Positions 26,138 to 33,644 of a DNA stretch of 45,820 bases are shown piece after piece. Source of the DNA: JBGPHT01 sp041484525 (lineage in GTDB: Bacteria; Acidobacteriota; Terriglobia; Bryobacterales; Bryobacteraceae); assembly GCA_041484525.1 (NCBI GenBank), contig JBGPHT010000054.1, forward strand, positions 1 through 45,820. Reading direction: 5' to 3'. The translations under genes were made by a program, and so were the position numbers. Every line of letters starts with the position of its first letter. The first letter of the stretch is position 1. The notes under the pieces were generated by a model. It searched no databases. It saw only the letters and a list, made by a program, of their open reading frames with translations, and had not been told where the DNA came from.

Positions 26138-28087
26138 TCATTCCACCGGCGCGTTATACCCTTGCCGCCAGTGCGCCTTCAACTGCGGCATCCCGCGCGG
26201 CGCCACCAGCTTTACCTGGATGCTGTGATACTTCCCGTCGCGCGCCTGGTTGGATGGCGAGTACCCGATCACATAACGGTTCCGCAATTCGATCCCGATC
26301 TTCTGCGCAATGTCCGGCATCTCGTTCGAAATCGCCTCGAAGAGCCGCCCGCCGCTTTGCTCCGCGATCTTGCTGAGCAGCCCGGAGCCGCCCGCCTCTT
26401 CCGGAGTCGTACCGCCCCCGAATACGCCGATCGCATAGATCAACACGTCGCTCTCGCGCACCAGGTTGGTCACTTCCCTGGTCGTGTACCGGCTGTTGTT
26501 GTCGCCGCCGTCGGAGATGACCAACAGCGCTTTCTTGTTCTTCTTCGACTTCTTCATCTCGGCCAGCGACATGTAGATCGCATCCAGCAGCGCCGTCGAG
26601 CCGTGCGATTTCGAAAACGTGAGCTGCGCGGAGATCTCCCCCGTGTCCTTCGTCAGCGGTACCCTCAGGTGGGGCGCGTTGTCGAATTCCACTAGAAAAA
26701 ATTCATCTTCCGAATCGCTGGTGCGGAAGAACTCGCGCGCCGCCATTCGCGACCGGCGCAGCTTTTCCCCCATACTCCCGCTGGTGTCGAAGACCAGTCC
26801 GGCCGCGATCGGTTCATCGTCCATGGCGAACTGCGTGATGGTCTGTTCCACCTTGTTGTCGAAGACGCGGAAGTGTTCCTTCTCGAGGCCCGTCACCGGA
26901 TGGTTCAGCATGTCGTTCACGCTCACCGGCACCAGCACCAGGTGCGTGTCCACCCGCAGCGTGGCAGATTCGCGCGCCTCTTCCTTTTTCTGCCCCGGCT
27001 TGGGACGCGGCTGGATCGTCACCTGTCCCTGGAACGCCGCCGCCGCGCTCACACCCAGCAGCGCTAATAGCACGGCCACTCCTCGCACGCGCATGCCTGT
27101 CCTTCGACCCGTATTGTACTTCGAATCCCAGTGCCGCCCGCCCAGATAGAGTGATACCGCGTACCCCGCCGCCGCGATTGCGAGGAACCACGCGCCGGAT
27201 TGCCGTTCGGCAAACGCGAGGACCGCACCGAGCACTATTTGGATGGTCCCGAACCGTACGTCGCCGCCGGTGAATCGCCAGGGTTGCGCGCGGAGCCGCA
27301 ACACCATCGAGGAGTATCGCCCGATGGCCACGGCCACCAGGCCGAACGTCAATCCCACGCCCGCATCGAGCGGCAGAACCAGTAGCAGCAACACCCCCAG
27401 GAACACGGCATCCTTCGCCGCCAGCATCTGCCACCCGCGCAGCGACAGCAACCGGTAGCGCGTGAGCGATCGGAACCCGCATTGCGCGTACGTGCTGAGA
27501 GCCACCGCCGTCATGATCGCCAGAATGGGAAATGCCGCCGGGTCCGGATTCGCGCTCATCCAGCGGTACGCAGTTCCCGCCGCACTTATTGTCAGCGCTG
27601 TATAGAAATCGAGCACACTGAGCAATTCGCGCGCGCCCGGCACGGCGGGAACGTACCGTTTCCAATGGAGCGCCGGCACGCGCGTGCTGGCGAATGAGAT
27701 CGCGCGCGCCAACCCGGCGCCAGCCAGAAGGACGAGCACGAACGCCCACCCCTTCGACGCCAGACCCAGCAGGCACGCCAGCCAGACCACCGGGCTCAAC
27801 GCCAGGCTCGCCGCGCGCAACACAGCGCGCTGCCGCAGGTCCAGCCGCCACAGCGCCAGCCGCGTTGCCGGGATCTTGCTCAGCGGATCGCTCGACAGCG
27901 GGCAGAGCAGCAGAAAGCCCATCAGCGCCAGGAACGGATACGCCGCCACCGGCATCACCCCGCTCTCCGCCGCGCCCCCCACCATCAGCGCCACGAACAG
28001 GAAGAAGTTGTTGACCTTGACCGGCCCGAAGGTGCCCAAGTCGCGCCGGACGGCCGTGCTCACGGCTCTTAGAATTGCCGGGATCAC
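26138..28087 (-). CDS. Membrane module fused in frame to VWFA-related domain protein
   Basis: The open frame encodes 649 residues. The first ~330 form a polytopic membrane region of about ten hydrophobic helices, resembling ABC-2-type permease subunits. The last ~318 are an acidobacterial VWFA-related domain with a full MIDAS (DTSGSM, GSTALLDAI, ISDGGDNN). Between them lies MRVRGVAVLLALLGVSAAAA, a perfect signal peptide whose ATG (27094) is preceded by GAAGGA. The VWFA part therefore looks like a complete gene in its own right (26138-27094), and the upstream frame runs into it without a stop. Either it is a real fusion or a stop has been lost. It starts with GTG 5 bp after the previous gene. 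Confidence 0.75.
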   Translation of the reverse strand: MIPAILRAVSTAVRRDLGTFGPVKVNNFFLFVALMVGGAAESGVMPVAAYPFLALMGFLLLCPLSSDPLSKIPATRLALWRLDLRQRAVLRAASLALSPVVWLACLLGLASKGWAFVLVLLAGAGLARAISFASTRVPALHWKRYVPAVPGARELLSVLDFYTALTISAAGTAYRWMSANPDPAAFPILAIMTAVALSTYAQCGFRSLTRYRLLSLRGWQMLAAKDAVFLGVLLLLVLPLDAGVGLTFGLVAVAIGRYSSMVLRLRAQPWRFTGGDVRFGTIQIVLGAVLAFAERQSGAWFLAIAAAGYAVSLYLGGRHWDSKYNTGRRTGMRVRGVAVLLALLGVSAAAAFQGQVTIQPRPKPGQKKEEARESATLRVDTHLVLVPVSVNDMLNHPVTGLEKEHFRVFDNKVEQTITQFAMDDEPIAAGLVFDTSGSMGEKLRRSRMAAREFFRTSDSEDEFFLVEFDNAPHLRVPLTKDTGEISAQLTFSKSHGSTALLDAIYMSLAEMKKSKKNKKALLVISDGGDNNSRYTTREVTNLVRESDVLIYAIGVFGGGTTPEEAGGSGLLSKIAEQSGGRLFEAISNEMPDIAQKIGIELRNRYVIGYSPSNQARDGKYHSIQVKLVAPRGMPQLKAHWRQGYNAPVE

Positions 28088-28092
28088 GGGCC

Positions 28093-28518
28093 TCAGCCGC
28101 CGCTCGCGAACACGAAGTGGTAGTTCTCGAAGAACCGGAACTCGTCGTCCGGCACCTCGCTGAGATCCACCTGCTGTGTTCTAATCTGCTGAGCCTCGCC
28201 ATTCCACGCGCTCACGCAGTCGGCCTTATGGCCCGCGTTCACCAGCCGCCGTACCACGGCTGTGAAGGCCGCCGTCGCCTGAATGTCGTCGGCCTCCTCG
28301 GGGAGCCACTCCACGGGCTTGCCGAACCCTAGCTCCGGGCTCATCACGTGCCGGAACCCGCAGCTACAGCCGCTCCTCGATCCGACGTACCACTTGTGTT
28401 CGTGCAGCAGGACCGCTCCGGCCGCCTGATCCGGATGCTTCTCGAAGCGCATCAGCTCACTGGAGCACCGGCCCAGGTCTTCCGCCGAAGATGTGCTGGC
28501 CAGGACGATGTAGCACAC
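28093..28518 (-). CDS. Conserved hypothetical protein
   Basis: This 141-residue protein starts with a GTG 3 bp after the stop of the aldo/keto reductase and precedes the VWFA fusion by 5 bp, so it is in the middle of an operon. It has a CSCGF cluster (C53 and C55 with C51) near LHEHKWYVGSRS, then a helical C-terminal half. I do not recognise a characterised family. Confidence 0.65.
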   Translation of the reverse strand: MCYIVLASTSSAEDLGRCSSELMRFEKHPDQAAGAVLLHEHKWYVGSRSGCSCGFRHVMSPELGFGKPVEWLPEEADDIQATAAFTAVVRRLVNAGHKADCVSAWNGEAQQIRTQQVDLSEVPDDEFRFFENYHFVFASGG

Positions 28519-28521
28519 GGC

Positions 28522-29472
28522 TCACCCCTTCCGGAACGCATCGATCTCCGCGATCTCCTCCGGGCTCAACCGGAATTCGAGCGCGCCTAACACGCCCCGC
28601 GCCTGTTCCGCCGACCGCATCCCCACGATCGCCGCCGTCACCGCCGGATTGCGCAGCGTCCACGCGATCGCCACTTCGCCCGCCGGCCGCCCGTGCCGCC
28701 CTCCGATCTTCTGCATAAGTGCCGCCAGTTCCAGGTTGCGCGAAAGCTGCGGTTCCTGGAACGCCGGCGCGCGCTTGCGGAAATCGTCTTCCGGAAAATT
28801 CGCTACCCGCTCCTTAGTCATCTTGCCCGTCAGCAGCCCCGATTTCATTGGCGAATACACGATCGCGCCGATCCCGTGCTGTTGGCAGTACGGCAGAATC
28901 TCGTCTTCCACCTCTGGCGAAATTGCCGAGTACGGCGGCTGCAGGCTCGCGATCGGCGCAATCTTCCGGCAGCGCTCCATCTGCGCCACGTTGAAGTTGG
29001 AAAACCCGATCCACCGCACCTTGCCTTCTTGCTTCAGCTTCGCCAGCGTGCTCCAGCCCTCTTCGACGTCCTCCTCCGGCTGCGGCCAGTGGATCTGATA
29101 CAGATCGATCGTGTCCACCTTCAGCCGCTTCAGACTGGCCTCGCACTCGCGCCGGATCGAATCCGCCTTCAGCGAAGGCTTGATCTGGCGGTTCTCGTCC
29201 CACGTGCGCTCGCACTTCGTGAATACGTATGGCCGGTTCGCGCGCCCCTCGAGCGCCCGCGCCACCACTTCCTCGGAATGTCCCAACCCGTAGACCGCTG
29301 CCGTATCGATCCAGTTCACGCCATGGTCGAGCGCCGTGTGGATCGCCGCGATCGACTCGTCATCGTCCTGCGGTCCCCACGCGAATGCCCATCCGCCTCC
29401 TCCCATCGCCCACGCGCCGACGCCCAGAAGCGTCAGATCCATATCGCTGTTGCCAAGCCGTCGCTTTTCCAT
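28522..29472 (-). CDS. Aldo/keto reductase
   Basis: This is a 316-residue NADPH-type aldo/keto reductase with the complete tetrad: Asp and Tyr in NWIDTAAVYGLGHSEE, Lys in VFTKCERTW and His in DLYQIHWPQP. It keeps the cofactor-binding end (IVGMRSAEQ). The start is the ATG at 29472 (MEKRRLGNSDMD), where family homology begins. TATTTT (29484-29479 on the minus strand) lies 7 nt before it, and no Shine-Dalgarno is convincing. It heads the operon with the hypothetical and the VWFA fusion and is divergent from the FAD oxidoreductase. Confidence 0.95.
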   Translation of the reverse strand: MEKRRLGNSDMDLTLLGVGAWAMGGGGWAFAWGPQDDDESIAAIHTALDHGVNWIDTAAVYGLGHSEEVVARALEGRANRPYVFTKCERTWDENRQIKPSLKADSIRRECEASLKRLKVDTIDLYQIHWPQPEEDVEEGWSTLAKLKQEGKVRWIGFSNFNVAQMERCRKIAPIASLQPPYSAISPEVEDEILPYCQQHGIGAIVYSPMKSGLLTGKMTKERVANFPEDDFRKRAPAFQEPQLSRNLELAALMQKIGGRHGRPAGEVAIAWTLRNPAVTAAIVGMRSAEQARGVLGALEFRLSPEEIAEIDAFRKG

Positions 29473-29504
29473 CTCTACTAAAATAGCCAACGTTGCCCCC
29501 GCGC

Positions 29505-30890
29505 GTGAAAGCACCCGCCGCAGTCATCGGTTCCGGACCGAATGGTTTGGCGGCTGCGATCCTGCTGGCGCGCGCCGGACATCCTGTCATCGTGTATGAA
29601 GGGGCGCCCTCGATTGGCGGCGGCGTCCGTTCCGCCGAGCTCACACTGCCCGGCTTTGTGCACGATATCTGCTCCGCTATCCACCCGCTCGCCGTCAGCT
29701 CTCCGTGCTTCGAACAGTTCCCGCTGGCTGCCCACGGTCTCGAATGGATTCACCCGGATGCCCCGCTCGCGCACCCGCTGGATGACGGCACTGCCGTGGT
29801 CCTCGAACGGTCCATCGAGACCACCGCTCGCTCCCTGGGTTCGGACGGCCCCGCCTGGTCGCGCCTGTTCGAGCCGCTGGCCTCTGCCTGGCCGCGCCTC
29901 CGCCATGATGTGCTGGCGCCTCCGCACCTCCCGCGCTACCCGCTGCTGATGGCGCGCTTCGGACTCCGCGCCATCCTGCCCGCGCGTTCGCTGGCCGAGG
30001 ATCTGTTTCACGGCGCACCCGCGCGTGCGCTCTTCGCCGGCATCGCCGCGCACTCCGTGATGCCGCTCGAGTCGCGACCGACCGCCGCTTTCGGGCTGGT
30101 CCTGGCCATCGCCGCGCACGCCGCCGGCTGGCCCTTCGCGCGCGGCGGATCCCAACGGATCGCGGATGCGCTCGCTTCCTGCCTGCGCTCGCTCGGTGGT
30201 GAGATCCGCACCAGTTCGCCCGTCACCGCGCTCCCCGATGCGCCGATCGTCCTCTGCGACATTACCCCGCGGCAGTTCCTTTCGATAGCCGGCGACCGCC
30301 TTCCCGACGACTACCGCCGCGATCTCGCCCGCTATCGATACGGATCCGGCGTGTTCAAGGTCGATTGGGCGCTCGACGCCCCGATCCCCTGGACCGCCCG
30401 CGAATGCGCGCGCGCCGCCACCGTCCACCTCGGCGGCACCCTCGAAGAGATCGCCGAATGGGAAGCCCACTTCACCGGCCGCCCCTTCGTGCTGCTGGCG
30501 CAGCATACGCTCTTCGACCCCTCGCGCGCGCCCGCCGGCAAGCACACCGTCTGGGCCTACTGCCATGTTCCTCATGCTTCCGCCGCGGACATGACGGACG
30601 CCATCGAATCCCAGATCGAACGCTTCGCCCCCGGCTTCCGCGCCCGCATTCTGGCGCGCCACGTCTTCACGCCTGCGGCGCTCGAACGTTACAACCCCAA
30701 CCTCGTCGGTGGCGATATCAGCGCCGGCGCCTCCGATCTCCGTCAGCTCTTCCTTCGCCCTACGCGCAGCCTCTACAGCACGCCGCTCCAAGGCGTCTAT
30801 CTGTGCTCCGCCTCGACTCCGCCGGGTGGCGGTGTCCACGGCATGTGCGGTTATTACGCCGCCCGCGCCGCGACGAGGACGCATCTGTGA
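29505..30890 (+). CDS. CrtI/phytoene-desaturase-like FAD oxidoreductase
   Basis: The protein of about 461 residues has an N-terminal dinucleotide-binding motif (AVIGSGPNGLAAAILLARAG) and the VYEGAPSIGGGVRS motif that binds FAD. The C-terminal FAD signature is in STPPGGGVHGMCGYYAA. It belongs to the NAD(P)/FAD-dependent desaturase or isomerase group that includes CrtI and PYROXD2-like proteins. The substrate is unknown; no other carotenoid gene is near. I prefer the GTG at 29505 (KAPAAVIG) to a TTG at 29493. Its stop overlaps the GTG of the cas6-like gene by 4 bp. Confidence 0.88.
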   Translation: MKAPAAVIGSGPNGLAAAILLARAGHPVIVYEGAPSIGGGVRSAELTLPGFVHDICSAIHPLAVSSPCFEQFPLAAHGLEWIHPDAPLAHPLDDGTAVVLERSIETTARSLGSDGPAWSRLFEPLASAWPRLRHDVLAPPHLPRYPLLMARFGLRAILPARSLAEDLFHGAPARALFAGIAAHSVMPLESRPTAAFGLVLAIAAHAAGWPFARGGSQRIADALASCLRSLGGEIRTSSPVTALPDAPIVLCDITPRQFLSIAGDRLPDDYRRDLARYRYGSGVFKVDWALDAPIPWTARECARAATVHLGGTLEEIAEWEAHFTGRPFVLLAQHTLFDPSRAPAGKHTVWAYCHVPHASAADMTDAIESQIERFAPGFRARILARHVFTPAALERYNPNLVGGDISAGASDLRQLFLRPTRSLYSTPLQGVYLCSASTPPGGGVHGMCGYYAARAATRTHL

Positions 30891-31828
30891 GCGTCTCGAT
30901 GCTTCAGCTCTTCGCCTACCGCTTTGTCTTCGAAGCCATCGATCGCGTGCAGTTCCAACCGGGCGGAGCCGCCAACACTTTTCGCGGCGCGTTCGGCCAC
31001 ATTTTCCGCCGCATCGCCTGCCGCCCCGAGTGTGCCGGACCCGACTCCTGCGATCTCCGCCGCGAGTGCGCCTACGCGCGCCTGTTCGAGCCCCAGTGCC
31101 GCGGCGGCCCCAGCGGCATTGCCGATGCGCCCCGCCCGTTCGTCATCCGCGCCGCCGCGGTGGATGGGCGCAGCTACCGGCCGGGCGAGGCCTTCTTCAT
31201 CGACGTGCACGTCTTCGATCTCTACGAAGCATCGCTGGCCTACTTCTTGCTGGCGTTCGCGGAACTCGCCCAGGAGGGCATCGGACAGGGCCGCGGACGC
31301 GTGCGTCTGAGCGCCATCTACGCGCTCGACGCCGAGCGCAGCGAGCAGGTCCGCGTCTACGAAGGCGGCCGGTTTCTTTCGACCGAAGTGCCGCCCGCGA
31401 TCCAGCCTCTTCACGTCCCACTGCCCGAAGGACCCTGCGAAATCGTAGTGCGCTTCGTCACCCCCACGGAGTTGAAGCAGGAGGGCCGCGTCGCTGCCGA
31501 AGCCCCGTTTTCGCTGGTCTTCGCGCGAGCGCGCGACCGCATCTCGACTCTGCGAATGCTCTACGGCTCCGGCCCGCTCGAGATCGACTTCAGCGCCATG
31601 GGCGAGCGCTCCGCCACCGTGCGCACCATCGCCAGCGACCTGCACTGGGAATCGAACCTTCGCCGCAGCAGCCGGACGGGACAGGTGCACCCCTTGGGCG
31701 GATTCGTCGGCGAGGTGCGATACGCCGGCGAACTGGCGGAGTTCCTGCCATTCCTCGAGGCCGCCTACTGGACCGGCATCGGCCGCCAGACCACCTGGGG
31801 CAAAGGCGTCATCGAACTGATTCGGTGA
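30887..31828 (+). CDS. cas6: CRISPR-associated endoribonuclease Cas6, orphan
   Basis: The 313-residue protein matches the Cas6 family that carries the C-terminal RAMP domain. The N-terminal RAMP half has FRGAFGHIFRRI, then a cysteine-rich stretch (C45, C49, C55, C61, C71) ending CAYARLFEP. The C-terminal half has the family pattern DLHWESNLRRSSRTGQ, GGFVGEVRYAGELAEFLP and the glycine loop GIGRQTTWGKGVIEL. His38 is a candidate catalytic residue, by position only. No other cas gene is adjacent. The gene overlaps the FAD oxidoreductase stop by 4 bp (GTGA), and an in-frame ATG lies at 30899. The only array in the window is 13.3 kb to the right. Confidence 0.85.
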   Translation: MSVSMLQLFAYRFVFEAIDRVQFQPGGAANTFRGAFGHIFRRIACRPECAGPDSCDLRRECAYARLFEPQCRGGPSGIADAPRPFVIRAAAVDGRSYRPGEAFFIDVHVFDLYEASLAYFLLAFAELAQEGIGQGRGRVRLSAIYALDAERSEQVRVYEGGRFLSTEVPPAIQPLHVPLPEGPCEIVVRFVTPTELKQEGRVAAEAPFSLVFARARDRISTLRMLYGSGPLEIDFSAMGERSATVRTIASDLHWESNLRRSSRTGQVHPLGGFVGEVRYAGELAEFLPFLEAAYWTGIGRQTTWGKGVIELIR

Positions 31829-31888
31829 GTAGCGCGACGCCACGCAGCGCAGGTGCGCCGCAAATATCGCCCGGCATTGGAACGGCCT

Positions 31889-31953
31889 GCAAAACGGGGG
31901 ACAGGCTCGAATTTCGCCGCCTTTGCGAAACTTCGTGCCTGTACCCGGTTTGC
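31889..31953. repeat. REP-like palindromic element
   Basis: Two 28-nt arms (31889-31916 and 31926-31953) form an imperfect inverted repeat around a 9-nt centre. Each arm carries an ACAGGC core, a CGAA step and TTTCG. It sits in the 165-bp gap between the convergent cas6 and HEAT-repeat genes. The GGGGACAGGC-type core resembles the REP palindromes mobilised by RAYT transposases; no RAYT gene is in the window. It may also act as a two-way terminator. Confidence 0.6.
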
Positions 31954-31993
31954 CCTCGGGGAGATCCTATTCCGTGCAACTTGCGCCTGCGCG

Positions 31994-32956
31994 CTATCCG
32001 AACAACTCCTTCAGCCGCGGGCCGAGGTCCGTCCTACGCTCGGCGGCGTCGCGAACCTGGCGCACGATCTCGGGCGAGTCCTTGTGCACCTCCAGAGCTT
32101 CGAGCGCCGCGCGCGCATCCTGCATCCGCGCGCTCTTCAAAACCTGCAGCAGGAACTCGATGGCCCGCGGCAAACGGGCCGCGCTGATGGCCCTCAGCAG
32201 CACTTCGCGAAAGTTCGGATCGCGCGCGTCCTGCCACTCCGCCTCCAGCGTTTCGACGGCGCGCTCCAGGCGCGAGGCGCCCAGCGCGAGCGCGGCTTCC
32301 TCGCCGACCTCGGCACCGAGGCGCAGGAACTCGGCCACGAACGGCACGCCTTCCGCGCCCTCGATCCGCAGTACGGCTTCGAGGGCCTGCCCCACGATCG
32401 GCGGCTCGCGGTCGCCCACGCGCGCTTTGAAGCGCAGCAGCAACCCAGCTTCGCTGCCGCCCATCTGTGCCAGTGCGGTGACGGCATCGGCGCGCACCGG
32501 CGGGTCTTTTTCGGTGAGCGCGTTCACCAGCGCCTGCAGCACCGCGTCGCGGGTGATATCGCTGCACGCCACCAGCGCCAGCAGACACGTTCCGCGTAGC
32601 GTCTGCGCCGTGTCCTCCTGTCCGCCCCACACCGGCTCCATCTGGACGTGCCGGGCGCCGCGCAAGTACGCCTCCGATTCGCGCCAGTCGAGCGCCACCA
32701 GTGCCTTCGCGATGGCGTTCTTTCCCCAACATTGCGGGTCGCGCTCCACCGGTTTTTCGAGGAAGCGGTCGAACGCGCGCAACAAACCGGGCGTCAGTTC
32801 GGCAAGCTGCAACACGGCTGACACCTTCGCTGCTTTTGCCACAACCAGGTTGACGCGGCCGGCCAGCGCCTTGCGCAGTGCCGCCACCGCCTCAGGATTG
32901 CGCTCGCGCAATTTCCCGAGCTGTTCGATCTGCTCTTCGATTTGCCGGTTCGCCAT
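31994..32956 (-). CDS. HEAT-repeat protein
   Basis: This is a soluble 320-residue protein made almost wholly of paired helices of the HEAT type. Examples are LRGTCLLALVACSDITRDAV, PPVRADAVTALAQMGGSEAG and the following units up to the C-terminus. Such arrays bind proteins; the partner is unknown. I chose the ATG at 32956 (MANRQIEEQIEQ), preceded by GGAGAG, over an upstream extension. It is convergent with cas6 and divergent from the PaiB-like gene. Confidence 0.85.
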   Translation of the reverse strand: MANRQIEEQIEQLGKLRERNPEAVAALRKALAGRVNLVVAKAAKVSAVLQLAELTPGLLRAFDRFLEKPVERDPQCWGKNAIAKALVALDWRESEAYLRGARHVQMEPVWGGQEDTAQTLRGTCLLALVACSDITRDAVLQALVNALTEKDPPVRADAVTALAQMGGSEAGLLLRFKARVGDREPPIVGQALEAVLRIEGAEGVPFVAEFLRLGAEVGEEAALALGASRLERAVETLEAEWQDARDPNFREVLLRAISAARLPRAIEFLLQVLKSARMQDARAALEALEVHKDSPEIVRQVRDAAERRTDLGPRLKELFG

Positions 32957-33005
32957 CCGCTCTCCAGCATACCCGGCACGGTAGGATGCGATATTTTGAA
33001 AGACA

Positions 33006-33644
33006 ATGTACACGCCGCATCATTTCCAGGAAGACCGGCTGGAGGTCATCCACCAGTTGATCCTCGATCAGCCCCTGGCTGCGCTCGTGACCCTGGGCGC
33101 GGACGGTCTGGCCGCGAGCCACGTTCCCTTGATCCTCGACCATCACACCGGTCCGATGGGGACGCTGCGCGGTCATCTGGCACGGGCGAATCCGCAGTGG
33201 CGCGATTTCTCGAGCGACATAAACGCGCTGGCGATATTCGCCGGGCCGCAGCATTACATCTCACCCTCGTGGTACCCGTCCAAGCGCGAGCATGGAAAGG
33301 TGGTTCCCACCTGGAACTACATGGTGGTTCACGCGTATGGCTCGCTGCGGATCGTCGAAGGGCGCGAGGCGCTGCTGCGTCACCTGCATGAGCTGACGAA
33401 TTCCCAGGAGACGAAGCGGGAGCAGCCGTGGAGCGTGGACGACGCTCCGCAGGATTACGTCGAGAATCTGCTGCGGTCGATCGTGGGAATTGAAATCGAG
33501 ATCACGTGCCTCGAAGGCAAATGGAAGGTGAGTCAGAATCGCGACCACGCCGATCGCAGTGGTGTTGCCGACGGCCTCCGAGTGTCGGGTGATGCGGACG
33601 CTCGGGCGATGGCAGAGACGATTGTCCGAAAGGAGACACCATGA
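33006..33644 (+). CDS. PaiB-like FMN-binding negative transcriptional regulator
   Basis: The 212-residue protein belongs to the PaiB family: it starts MYTPHHFQEDRLEVIHQLI, has the flavin-barrel stretch FAGPQHYISPSWYPSK and the PTWNYMVVHAYG strand. A helical C-terminal part follows (IVGIEIEITCLEGKWKVSQN). PaiB-like proteins bind FMN and were described as negative regulators or pyridoxamine-oxidase-like proteins. TATTTT (32992-32997) lies 8 nt before the ATG. The stop overlaps the start of the erythromycin-esterase-like gene (ATGA). Confidence 0.92.
   Translation: MYTPHHFQEDRLEVIHQLILDQPLAALVTLGADGLAASHVPLILDHHTGPMGTLRGHLARANPQWRDFSSDINALAIFAGPQHYISPSWYPSKREHGKVVPTWNYMVVHAYGSLRIVEGREALLRHLHELTNSQETKREQPWSVDDAPQDYVENLLRSIVGIEIEITCLEGKWKVSQNRDHADRSGVADGLRVSGDADARAMAETIVRKETP

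Noticed and set aside
30365..30886. Upstream extension of the cas6 frame
   Set aside because: It is the shifted reading of the FAD oxidoreductase gene; Cas6 homology begins only at 30887.
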